This document shows positions 1-8,403 of a stretch of 10,952 nt of DNA, piece after piece. Source of the stretch: Byssochlamys sp. IMV 00236 (lineage: Eukaryota > Ascomycota > Eurotiomycetes > Eurotiales > Thermoascaceae). The notes under the pieces were generated by a model. That model was not told where the DNA came from, made no database searches, and worked only from the letters and a program-made list of their open reading frames with translations. Each line of letters starts with the position of its first letter. The stretch's first letter is position 1. Made by a program: the position numbers and the translations under genes. The stretch covers positions 1-10,952 of the forward strand of contig MSJH02000164.1 in assembly GCA_001931875.2 (NCBI GenBank), read 5' to 3'.

Positions 1-6
1 ATTTTG

Positions 7-35
7 TTTTTTTTTTTTTTTTTTTTTTTTTTTTT
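7..35. repeat. Poly-T run at left window edge
   Basis: This is a run of 29 T. Read on the minus strand it is a poly-A tract lying about 12 nt beyond an AATAAA hexamer (52-47) and about 115 nt beyond the stop codon of the minus-strand open segment at 149-337. It could be simple homopolymer, as at the other window end, or the tail of a reverse-transcribed copy. Nothing decides between these. Confidence 0.8.
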
Positions 36-148
36 CAATTTACTTTTTTATTAAAGCATGAACAATGGTTGAAGGTCATACTTGTTCCAGTGAAGTATGT
101 AAGCATTTTTATCCTCGAGTAATAAAGAGTATAAGTGACAATTGAAGC

Positions 149-337
149 TCATAATTTGTATAATTGGTTTGATTCAATCTTGTCTGAAGGAATGTAGTCA
201 ATAATTGTAAGGATATGATTAAAGTGGTATTTGGCAGTCATCACAACCTTAAGTTTATCTAAATAGAGCATGCTCTGTGCTGTTGCTTTGTTTTGGCAAA
301 TTCGCCATTGCTGATGTCTGCTTTGGTATTCTTTCAA
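149..337 (-). CDS. Possible last exon of an unrecognised gene
   Basis: This open segment of about 60 codons on the minus strand ends in TGA at 151-149 and has a protein-like composition, including YQSRHQQW, YLDKLK and TAKYHFNHIL. I do not recognise the family. No ATG opens it: the first possible start is a TTG, and a TGA lies a few codons upstream. It is therefore best read as a terminal exon, with a candidate acceptor AAAG just before the EYQSR codons (exon start near 330), or as a fragment. An AATAAA hexamer at 52-47 lies about 97 nt after the stop and fits a 3' untranslated region. It points away from the RhoGEF gene. If real, the rest of the gene should lie within 338-609, but I could not find convincing upstream exons there, so a remnant is equally possible. 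Confidence 0.35.
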   Translation of the reverse strand: MKEYQSRHQQWRICQNKATAQSMLYLDKLKVVMTAKYHFNHILTIIDYIPSDKIESNQLYKL

Positions 338-609
338 AGTATAGCATCAAGCTAAACATGACTCTATAAAGTTCTCATCTTTTCAAGAAATGCTATTTCT
401 TGATAATTTAGGATTCAGCAAAGAGAGAAAAAGAGTGAGTGACTGGCGGATATAGTTAAAAAAAGGCAGTAAGAAGGTGCAACCATTTCTTTTTTCTTTT
501 TTTCTATTTTAATTTACAACAACAATTATATGTGCATTAATATTTAATCTATTTGCATATCATTTATTTATTTATTCAAGGATTTATATATGCATCATAG
601 CTTCACTTT
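338..609. promoter_or_regulatory. Intergenic upstream region of the RhoGEF gene
   Basis: I see no credible coding exon in this AT-rich stretch. It holds a perfect 9-bp inverted repeat around GCT (383-403), a pyrimidine-rich tract (about 487-510) and an AT-rich stretch (about 530-595) just before the ATG at 610. Pyrimidine tracts are common near fungal transcription starts, so this probably includes the RhoGEF promoter. I could not pick a specific TATA box. Confidence 0.35.
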
Positions 610-3600
610 ATGAACCTACAACGAACTAGTTCAAATTCATCAGAGTTTTTTCAGAAAAAGACTGAAATATTACAACGAAGTGGTAGTCAGCTATTACAAC
701 ATGCAACAACAAGATTTGGTTTAAAAAGATCATTTACTACCAAAGCATCTAATACACAACATAGCAAACCTTCACCTCAACCAAGAATATCCAATTCTAC
801 TACACTATCTCGAACCCAACATGAGAATCACTCTGTGGATGGTAAATAGAAAGAAAGAAATAGACAAGATTATTCATAATTGAATAGCTCAAAAGATGAA
901 TGTGTCAAGAATAGAGAAAAATAAACAAAGAATGATCAAATCAAATGAGAAATCAGTTCAACCAAGATATTATAGAGCATTTCTATCCCATATTGCTATA
1001 GAATTGAAAAAACGATTGATTCTATCCAAGCGTATAAAGAATGGAATCGAATACAACAACGTATTTGATGGTAAAGAAGCTGTGGTAAGATAGATTTTAT
1101 ACATAAATGGAATAAAAACATACTTATACGTTATTAGGATAAACTAAAAGAAATTCTTTGTACAACAGATCGTCTTCTTGCATTAAGAGTGGGTCGTGCC
1201 TTGGAAACTCAAAGGTTCTTTCATGATGTCAGCTATGAGAGTAGACTTGTTGATGACATTATTGAAATATATCAATTCACTAATGATCTCATCTTTCATG
1301 GTTTCCCTTTGAGAAGTGATAGTAGTGACAGTAGCACCAATATATCCTCAGTGACTACTACGCCAACGCCAAGCCATCATGGTGCAAGTGATGATGAAGA
1401 TGATGAAGATGAAGACGACCATACCTCTTATTCAGCTTCACCTACTGCAATTTCATCTCAGCATACATTATTACCATCTGGTGTCTATACTGAATTAACC
1501 TATTGTTACTCTGCAACCTGCAATTATTTATATCCGTGCTACAGTTACACATGCCCAAACAGGGAAAGATTGGTAAAAAAGAATAAAAGAATAAAAGAAG
1601 AAAAAAAAAAAAACAACGACATTAATGCCTTAAACAGAGAAATAGACCACAGAGTATAGACACTCGAGAAAAGCGAGTGACGGCATATGCTTACACCATA
1701 GAAAAGCACCAGCCTCTGTGGTCCAGTCTTATAGATGACTATATCCTATTTTCTATCTCTGCCCTGGAAAGAAGAAGACAGGAAACTATCTTTGAATTGA
1801 TCTACACAGAAGAGAGTTTTCTCAATGATTTAAAATATATAATGAAGGTAGTCCAAGTCTATGTTCTATATGTGCTTTACTTAGACAATTTCAGATGTGG
1901 ATAGAACCACTAAAGAATGGCAATATTATTCCAGTAAAGCGACGAGATGCATTTATAGATAAAGTGTTTTCAAATATAAAAGAGATTCACGATATCAGTC
2001 AACGACTCACATCAGCACTGAAAACAAGGCAACAACAGCACCCTATTATATCACAAATAAGTGACATCATGAAGCATTATGTACTAGAGTTTGAGCCCTT
2101 TGTTTACTATGGCGCTAGACAGCATCAAGCAAAATATACCTATGAGCTAGAAAAGTTTAATAATCCTCGTTTTGCCTTGTTTGCGGAGGTAAAAAAAAAA
2201 AAAAAAAAAAAGAAATCAAAAAGTTGACGATATTTATGGTCCTTTAAAAGCAAACTGAACGGCATGAATCGTCCCGTAAGTTGGAACTAAACGGTTATCT
2301 GACAAAACCAACGACACGCCTTGGAAGATATACGTTATTGTTGGATAAAATATACGATAGAACTGAAGAGGGTCACCCGGATAAAGAGAATATACCCCAC
2401 ATTATTGACACCATAAAGCACTATTTGCAAAAAGTGAACAATGAAGCTGGAAAAGCCAAGAATCGATTTGATCTGGAGCAAATCAATGCACATCTTTCAT
2501 TTAAAAACAAAAAGGATAAGATAGACTTGAAGTTACTAGAAGAAAGTAGGTGTATAATCAAGCAGGGAACACTAAGGAGAACACCTAGTCTTGATTCAAC
2601 TGAGTACCAAGTCATCCTGTTTGACCATTACCTGGTTACGGCCAAGGTCAAAGTCATCAATGCAACCGAGCACTATAGCATACGTAATAGGGTAATAAGA
2701 GCAATAACGTACACTATGGTCCACTCAACCTGTATAATAGCCCATTCCCATCGAGTTACTTGGTGTATCCTTGCCCACGACAGATAATCCAGTTCATAGA
2801 TCTACCAGCACACTTTTATCTACAGCAGCAGAGAAACTGACGACGCATCGTGGAAGCAACGCGAGTAGCACGTTAGGAAACTCTATTTCTAGACAACAAA
2901 AAAGCAATGGTTCAGATAGTCTTTTGAACAGCAATAGTGCCAAATTAGGGGCGCCCATTACTTTTTATCACGAAGGTAGAATAACAGAAGACTCTTATAC
3001 ACTGTATGCGCCTTCGGAGCACAATAGGAAAGCATGGAACGAAGCCATTAGGAAGCAAAAAGAAACCAAGTCAAAGCGCAAACCTGTGTTTCAGATGGTA
3101 AAGGTTGTGAAAGATTTCGAATTCTTTGCTGATATGAACATTTATCACATGGTTGCCTTTGGTAAGTTACATTTGAGATACTATAAATACACACACATTA
3201 TAATAACACACTTGTCAAGACAATGGTCAGCATTATATGCTTGCCACTGATTCAGGGCTTTATATTGGGCAAAGGAAGTGTGCTCCGAGCGTGGTACCTA
3301 GAAAAGTATTACCATTGGAACGAGTGCATCAAGTGCATGTATTGGAGGAATATGGACTGCTTTTAGTGTTGGCGGATGACATTCTTTGGCAATACCCTTT
3401 AGAGATCACCTTGAATGGGCGACCTGATGGATCCCACAGCATTCAACACTTTGGAAGAAAAGTTCAAGGCAATGTACCATTCTTTCATGTAGGCACTTGT
3501 CTAGGTAAAACACTGATCTGTGTACCAAAGCCTCCTTCTGTGAATGGCACAGAAATTGAAATATACGAACCATCGATGCCAAAGACTGAGATGAGAAGAA

Positions 3601-4341
3601 AATCTATTTTTAGCAAATTATCTATTCGCTCTTCTTTATCTCTCACAAACACACAAGTCAATCCATTGAAACCGATATATAGCCCTTGTGATGTCTGGGC
3701 AATTGATACAACCAAATCCATGATATTGCTCACTACACCTCTAGGCATGATTGCAGTGGATATGAACACAAAAAAGCCTGATCGTAAGTTGTTATTTTTA
3801 TGTGGGCATAATTTGGCATTGACAAAATTGCTCTAGGTTTACTTGATCCTTCTGATAGACACCTTAACTTTATTACCAAAAATGAAACAACCAATGCTCA
3901 AATACCAATCAGTTCAACAGTTAAACGCATATTTGTATTCTCAGTGCCCGGTGGTAATTACTTGATGTGTTATGACAGATATGCCTTTTATATTGATAAA
4001 AAGGGAAGAAGAGCTGAAAGACAGTTCAAGATTGAATGGGAAGGGCATCCCACGGCCTTTGCTTACTATCATCCTTATATAATTGCATTTGAACATCAAT
4101 TTATTGAAGTGAGGAGTATTGTTGATGTTGGTATAAATATACAAACAAAACCAAGCTGTATTAAGTAAGTTTATTATAGGGACAGATACAGCAAGTGATA
4201 CAAGGCAAGAATATCTGCTGCATTCAAAACGGACATAAACATAAAGAGCCATTGATAGTTGGAACGATGGTTGATCCAAAGAATCCAACTTATCAAATGA
4301 TTTTTGAATTGGAACCAGTGACGGAAGAAGCCAATGATTGA
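610..4341 (+). CDS. ROM2: Rho1 guanine-nucleotide exchange factor, DEP-DH-PH-CNH (Rom2/Rgf type)
   Basis: Ten exons join in frame: 610-841, 888-1084, 1138-1572, 1638-1847, 1895-2188, 2251-2691, 2741-3161, 3220-3783, 3837-4126 and 4180-4341, giving 1081 residues. Domains seen: a DEP domain (about 104-190, with VGRALETQRFFHDV); a Ser/Thr and Asp/Glu-rich linker (about 202-240); a four-Cys cluster (C266, C271, C277, C282); a DH domain (about 333-520, with RRQETIFELIYTEESF and ELNGYLTKPTTRLGRY); a PH domain (about 557-708) interrupted by a Ser/Asn-rich insert; and a CNH domain (about 730-1065). In yeasts, proteins of this architecture (Rom1/Rom2, Rgf1-3) load GTP on Rho1 at the cell surface and so drive Pkc1 and beta-1,3-glucan synthase in the cell-wall integrity pathway. 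Introns are 46-65 nt. All are GT-AG, but the last donor (GTTGGT, 4127) is atypical and was chosen because it keeps the frame. The exact yeast paralogue is not resolved. Confidence 0.93.
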
Positions 4342-4500
4342 TCATCCTGTACAGTGCGTGTTTATTTACTAATAATAATAATAATAATGTAATCCTATTC
4401 TTTATACAACTTGTTCCATTGCTAAAGAGTTCATAAAAACTTTTCTCTAAAAGAATTCTACTAACAAAAGTATAGATTATTACACTCTTTCCGGAAAGTA
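4342..4500 (+). other. 3' flank of RhoGEF gene with (AAT)n microsatellite
   Basis: This AT-rich region after the RhoGEF stop contains six tandem AAT units (4371-4388) and probably the 3' untranslated region and poly-A site. It ends in the TA dinucleotide (4499-4500) at which the Tc1-type element begins. The element starts only about 160 bp after the stop codon, so it may lie in or next to the transcript's 3' end. Confidence 0.6.
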
Positions 4501-4587
4501 AATTCGCCCAATGCCGAGAACAAATTCAGGTTGTACGAAAAATCAATTCGCTCTGGTGGAACAACCCAATTCGCCTATGGCCAGAAC
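4501..4587 (+). repeat. Left terminal repeat of the Tc1-type element
   Basis: It is built from modules that each begin AATTCG, at 4501, 4545 and 4568 (spacing 44 and 23). The 44-nt module at 4501 (AATTCGCCCAATGCC start) and the partial module at 4568 (AATTCGCCTATGGCC start) are related to each other. The 23-nt module between them contains CTCTGGTGGAACAACCC. Positions 4545-4586 are perfectly inverted at 8435-8476. Such repeated subterminal motifs are usual transposase-binding sites in Tc1/mariner elements; that role is inferred here. Confidence 0.8.
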
Positions 4588-4613
4588 AAAAAAAAAAAAA
4601 AAAAAAAAAAAAA
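4588..4613. repeat. 26-nt poly-A tract at the left junction of the inner unit
   Basis: It follows AGAAC directly. A matching T run of 10 (6952-6961) followed by GTTCT lies at the other junction, so the two junctions mirror each other as AGAAC-A(n) and T(n)-GTTCT. The runs may belong to the inner unit's termini or be expanded target sequence. Confidence 0.7.
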
Positions 4614-4708
4614 GTTAACAAAAGTCAACAAAAGTTAATAAAAAGCAGGCAACGAAAGTTAACAAAATAGCAGGCAGTTTAGGTGAAAAGCAAGTTAATT
4701 TAAAAAAA
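4614..4708 (+). repeat. Left inverted repeat of the inner unit
   Basis: It pairs with 6845-6951. Positions 4646-4708 are perfectly complementary in reverse to 6845-6907 (63 bp). The outer part (4614-4645) matches 6908-6951 only imperfectly. Inside it are iterated motifs: GTTAACAAAA and variants (GTCAACAAAA, GTTAATAAAA), and AGCAGGC at least twice. Confidence 0.85.
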
Positions 4709-4773
4709 GGGAGATAACATTTTTTTTATTTCTTAACAGAGTCCTAATTACCCTGTATTTTAACTTGACTGGC

Positions 4774-6606
4774 TTAGTTGTGATGACGTTTCAAGAGGCA
4801 AGATCGCTTGCGATCCTGAGATGATGAGAAAATGCCATTTAAGACTGTCGTAGTGATAGTTGGCCGGCGTCGCGTGGGCATTGGCGGATCAATTGATGGA
4901 ACGCATACGCGATTGAAGATATCAAGCACAAGTAATGCCTGGGGCATATCCATGATAAGTTTAGTGAAATCATCCAGACAATCAGGTAATTTGATTTTAG
5001 CCAGCTCGCGCATGACATAAAGGCCAGTAGCTGGTAAAACGACGACGTAAAAAGTGATAGTTCGTCCAATTACTTGGAGACCCAAGACACCTTCCATATT
5101 CTGCAAATCAAGCGCATCCTTGCACAGTATGGCAACTCGAAGTAGATCTTGACAAATTAAAAAGTTATTGGTATCTTGGGCGGCAGATTTTGCTTCACCG
5201 TATCCATAGGTCGTTTTCCATTTCATTCCGTGCAGACTAGATATGGTGAGATCAGGGCGAAATATCGAAAATCCTTCATGCTTTCGAGCTTCCAAGGTTG
5301 TCTCGTTTGTCCATCGTAAGAATACACCTTGGTCAGGATCATCAAATAGTCCACATAAAAATGGGTCAATATAACGCGTACTGAGTTCATATTCGTTTGC
5401 GTTCTCTGCAATTGAAACGCGGGGCAATTTGCGCACCATTTCAATAATAGCCATATTGAATTTGTTTTCGATTGGGAGAAGATCCAATTGCAAAAGACGT
5501 ACGATCGCATTTTCTCGACTGGTTGTTCCAATGGTGATGTCTTCAATAATGTTGATCATTTTGGTAACCACTTCCATTGATAATCGGGGTTTCTTGATGC
5601 CATACAACGCATCGACGTGGTTAACGGTTGCGTTGAGGTCGTTCTCGTGGAAATACGACGCCAAATCCTCTGAATATTGATCTTGTGGCAAGAAAAGAAT
5701 GAAACTGGTCGCCATAGCGCTGTGGATGCGATTCTCCAACGATAGTTTCCGTTTGTGATGCCGTATCGAGAGCTGTAGCATATGAAATGCTGTTGTCACA
5801 TCGAAATTTTCACCAATAGATGGTCATTGTGATTCGGAGCTGGGAAATCAATATATGATGGATCCAACAGTTCGTCAAGGATGCTGCTTGATCGCCGTTT
5901 GTTAGATTGTGTGTCCTTGCTGTTGTCCTCCTGTTGCTCTGCGACTTGTTTGTTGTATTCAGCTTTGTTTGTTATTGAAAAAAGGCTATTAAATCGATGA
6001 CTTGCGAATTAGATTCTTTATTAAGAAGAGCTGAATATTATTAAATTAAGTCTGTGTGAGAGTTTACTTGGGTAGAGAATCTATGACTGCTATTTATATT
6101 ATTGTCGTTACTGACATTACTTATGCTTATGTTATTATTATTATACTAGTAGCTACTATTGTTATAGTTATTATTATAAGTTATTCTTATCAGATGCGAT
6201 AGAAGAATGTAAAGTAGAATGTATGCTCTACTGTAAGCTTATACTCGAGTTATTATAATGATTATCTCATCAAACACGTCATTGTTGTTCTTGCACTTGC
6301 TGTGATAGTTCTGCTGGCGCGGTTTCAGGATGATTCGCATAGAAATGTGTCTTCAATTCGTTTATTTTCATGCAATGTGTAATACACGCAGGACAGCCGG
6401 TGTTTTTCAATGGAATCATGCACGCGTCCAGTTTTAACATAGGTGTATTCGTCGTTACTGTACCGTCTGATTCCAGCAGCTGTTTGTGGTATTTGAATAT
6501 TGTGTTTCCGCAAATGTTGCCGAAGTTTTTGAGGTGTAGAAAATGTTCCTGGACATTTGAAACAGCGATTTATAATGGAAACAAGTTTTGTTGTTTCATT
6601 CGCCAT
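4774..6606 (-). pseudogene. Decayed gene: two C2H2 zinc fingers plus PD-(D/E)XK nuclease-like domain
   Basis: Finger 1 follows the start at 6606 (residues 15-35, C-x2-C-x12-H-x3-H, CFKCPGTF). Finger 2 (C-x2-C-x12-H-x4-H, CPACITHC to HFYANH) is in another frame, open to TGA at 6281-6279, so a frame shift lies near 6393-6408. Then comes an Asn/Ser-rich region with several stops. A third open segment (6008 to about 5815) holds Gln/Asp/Lys-rich sequence, KRRSSS and DELLDPSYIDFP. A second frame shift near 5806-5822 joins it to the last segment, open to 4774 (341 codons from 5799). That segment shows PD at 182-183 and EAK at 202-204, an upstream helix with Glu (NEYELSTRYIDPFL, 135-148), a downstream helix (QDLLRVAILCKDAL) and a strand (VIGRTITFYVVVLP), the order expected of a PD-(D/E)XK fold. 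DNA binding and cleavage are inferred. Introns could explain part of the linker damage but not the shift between the fingers. Confidence 0.65.
5823..6324 (-). other. Low-complexity linker region of the zinc-finger/PD-(D/E)XK gene
   Basis: Between finger 2 and the C-terminal domain, minus-strand frames are broken by several stops. The sequence is dominated by AAT, AAC, AGT and CAA codons (Asn, Ser, Gln), with TTA/ATT trinucleotide repeats around 6127-6175. It may be a degenerated Asn/Ser/Gln-rich linker, or hold an intron. A possible acceptor-like sequence (CTCACACAG) reads on the minus strand near 6050-6060, without a convincing partner donor. Confidence 0.45.
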
Positions 6607-6844
6607 GACAACCGATAAACAGTGAATTTTTTTGTTTATCAGGTCAAATAAAAAGAAAAGGGCGCAGGAACCGGACGCCGGTCCCTTATTTTTATGGTGA
6701 CTTTTTTTTTTACTGTATCACTTAACGTACGCAATTTTTTTAAATGAGGGTGAGGGGTGGAACAAACCAAATGGCACTTTGTCAGCTTTCTAGACCATTG
6801 CTGATCATTGCAGACTTTAGATGACTGACGATGACGCGTACGTG
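6607..6844 (-). promoter_or_regulatory. 5' flank of the zinc-finger/PD-(D/E)XK gene, with GC-rich hairpin
   Basis: No coding sequence is evident between the presumed ATG (6606) and the right inverted repeat. A short GC-rich inverted repeat lies at 6667-6684 (ACCGG, ACG spacer, CCGGT, plus outer GG/CC with a bulged A), about 60 nt upstream of the ATG. Two CGTACG-containing sites lie near 6724-6733 and 6834-6841. Promoter function is inferred from position only. Confidence 0.35.
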
Positions 6845-6951
6845 TTTTTTTAAATTAACTTGCTTTTCACCTAAACTGCCTGCTATTTTGTTAACTTTCG
6901 TTGCCTGTTTTTTGTTAACCTTTGTTAACCCGCCTGCTATTTTTGTTTAAC
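6845..6951 (-). repeat. Right inverted repeat of the inner unit
   Basis: Its core 6845-6907 is the exact reverse complement of 4646-4708. Beyond the core it carries, on the minus strand, GTTAAACAAAAATAGCAGGC, then GTTAACAAAGGTTAAC, then ACAGGCAACG. It is therefore the same set of iterated GTTAAC and AGCAGGC motifs as the left copy, but in slightly different number. Confidence 0.85.
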
Positions 6952-6966
6952 TTTTTTTTTTGTTCT

Positions 6967-8262
6967 CTAGAGCGCTTGCCTGTTACGACACTTGTCCAAG
7001 CATTTATGAGAATGCCTAACAATCCCTTTAAAATCACTTAGTTTCAAACTATTAGAAGCTTCACTGATCCGGGTCATCAAAGTTTCCTTGTCGAGAAACT
7101 TGTTGTGTTTCACTTTACTTTTGACCACTGACCAGAATTGCTCAATTGGATTGAGTTCAGGAGAATAGGAAGGCAAATAAGCGCAGCGATAGCCGCAAGA
7201 TTCTACGTATTTGGCTATATCTCCTGATGTATGAATAGGAGCATTATCTATCACGAGATAATGTCCTTTCATGTGTGGATACTGATCCATTTCATCCATT
7301 GTGGCTTTCAGAAAACTAACATAGTGTCCTGTAACCGTTCCTTTGCTCACACGGTCAATGCCATCTCCCCTCTTTCTCTTTTTATTCGACGGAGGCTAAA
7401 GAAGTCTAAGGCTGCATTTAATTAGATCTTCAGCAGAAATCGCGCCTAAAATGGTTGTAGTTGTGGCTCGTGTTTTGGGAACGGTAATCACTGCTGGTGT
7501 ACCTTTCTTCGACCATGCCATACTACGTTTTAAATTAATATGGAAGGCGGATTCATCTAGAAAGACACAGTTTCTCGTAAAATCCATGTCTGTTTTATCC
7601 CATTTATGAATCCAATCCAACCGCTCTTGAATCTTTTCTTCGCTATTCCGGTCTATGGGCTGAAACCGAGCTTTTTTGAGAGACAAATTGCAATGCTGTT
7701 TTACAAAATCAAACAAAGTGGTTTTAGATACTTTTAATTCTGTAAATATCTGCTTTAACTTCTTCATAACTTCGTCTAGAACGACGGAAGGGTTCTCATC
7801 AATGCACGCGAGAATAGCACTTCTGTGTTCCTCTTGGAGAATATATGGACGACTAGTCTTTCTCCGTTTCCCAAAGACACTATCAGGATCCTTCTCATAC
7901 TGTTTAGCCCATTTTTGTGCTGTGCGAACGTGTATTCCAAGTTGTGTTGCAGCAGCAGCCGCACTCAGACACTTCTCAAACAGCAGCTTGAAGAACCTCA
8001 CTTTGTCCTGATCAGAATAGCGTGTATAATTTCGCTTCACTGATGTTTCCCTCATATTAATATCATTGTGAGGCTTTAAGATTTCCTTTTCTATCTGCAT
8101 TGTCTCGCTCTCCAGAGGCAGTTGAGCCATATATTGTGTATGAGAGCTCAACATTTCAAGACGAAACTGTTCCTCATCAACAATATAATACATTGGTTCA
8201 GGCCGGCCATACTCGTCGACCACAGAGCCTTTCCCATTTTCAAACAAGAATTGAATGTTCAT
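6967..8262 (-). pseudogene. Tc1/mariner DD34E transposase with one in-frame TAG
   Basis: The frame runs from ATG at 8262 to TAG at 6969-6967, 432 codons, interrupted only by TAG at 7398-7396 (codon 289). N-terminal residues 1-75 are not recognised. A homeodomain-like helix-turn-helix follows (about 79-125, LGIHVRTAQKWAKQYE), then a second helical DNA-binding segment (about 137-200). The catalytic domain has D236 (VFLDESAF), D339 (LVIDNAPIH) and E374 (SPELNPIEQFW). There are 34 residues between the second D and the E, which is the Tc1 pattern. All three acidic residues are present, and a basic KKRKR stretch right after the TAG resembles a nuclear localisation signal. Enzymes of this family cut and paste DNA at TA sites. 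With the stop this copy would yield a 288-residue protein lacking the second D and the E, so it is inactive unless read through or spliced. Confidence 0.92.
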
Positions 8263-8325
8263 TATCTATGAATTCTGATGTAATTATGAAAAAGAAGTAA
8301 AACAAGGGCTAGCAGTTGGCGTGCT

Positions 8326-8334
8326 CTTATATAT
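8326..8334 (-). promoter_or_regulatory. TATA-like box of the transposase gene
   Basis: The minus strand reads ATATATAAG, about 64 nt upstream of the transposase ATG at 8262 and inside the element's right end. Spacing and sequence fit a core promoter. No experimental support. Confidence 0.55.
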
Positions 8335-8403
8335 CCGAAAATGCTAAGGCTTGTCTTACAAAATATTCTTGGCAACAAAGATGTCTGATTTGTCAGCCCA
8401 AGA

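Larger units (their letters stand above)
4614..6951 (-). mobile_element. Inner inverted-repeat unit encoding a zinc-finger/PD-(D/E)XK-like protein
   Basis: This unit of about 2.34 kb is bounded by inverted repeats of roughly 95-105 bp with a perfect 63-bp core (4646-4708 against 6845-6907). It contains one decayed minus-strand gene (6606-4774) and no transposase of a family I recognise. It lies between the left terminal repeat and the transposase stop codon of the surrounding Tc1-type element. That position fits insertion of one mobile unit into another, or an accessory module captured at the end of the transposase gene. No clear direct target duplication is visible at its edges, only the mirrored AGAAC/GTTCT, so independent mobility is an inference. 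Confidence 0.6.

Noticed and set aside
3941..4345. 134-codon minus-strand open frame
   Set aside because: It is antisense to the CNH-domain end of the RhoGEF gene, whose frame is well supported.
5223..5546. 107-codon minus-strand open frame, and others at 4839-5069 and 5429-5680
   Set aside because: They overlap the nuclease-like segment in other frames and show no recognisable domain; they are shadows of the 4774-5799 frame.
6370..6618. 82-codon plus-strand open frame
   Set aside because: It is antisense to the zinc-finger region, whose two C2H2 signatures are on the minus strand.
6660..6700. GC-rich hairpin followed by T-rich sequence as a transcription terminator
   Set aside because: Intrinsic terminators of this kind are bacterial; the context is eukaryotic and the site is upstream of the minus-strand gene, so it is only noted as a hairpin.
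7676..8011. 111-codon plus-strand open frame
   Set aside because: It lies antisense to the clearly conserved transposase helix-turn-helix region and resembles nothing.
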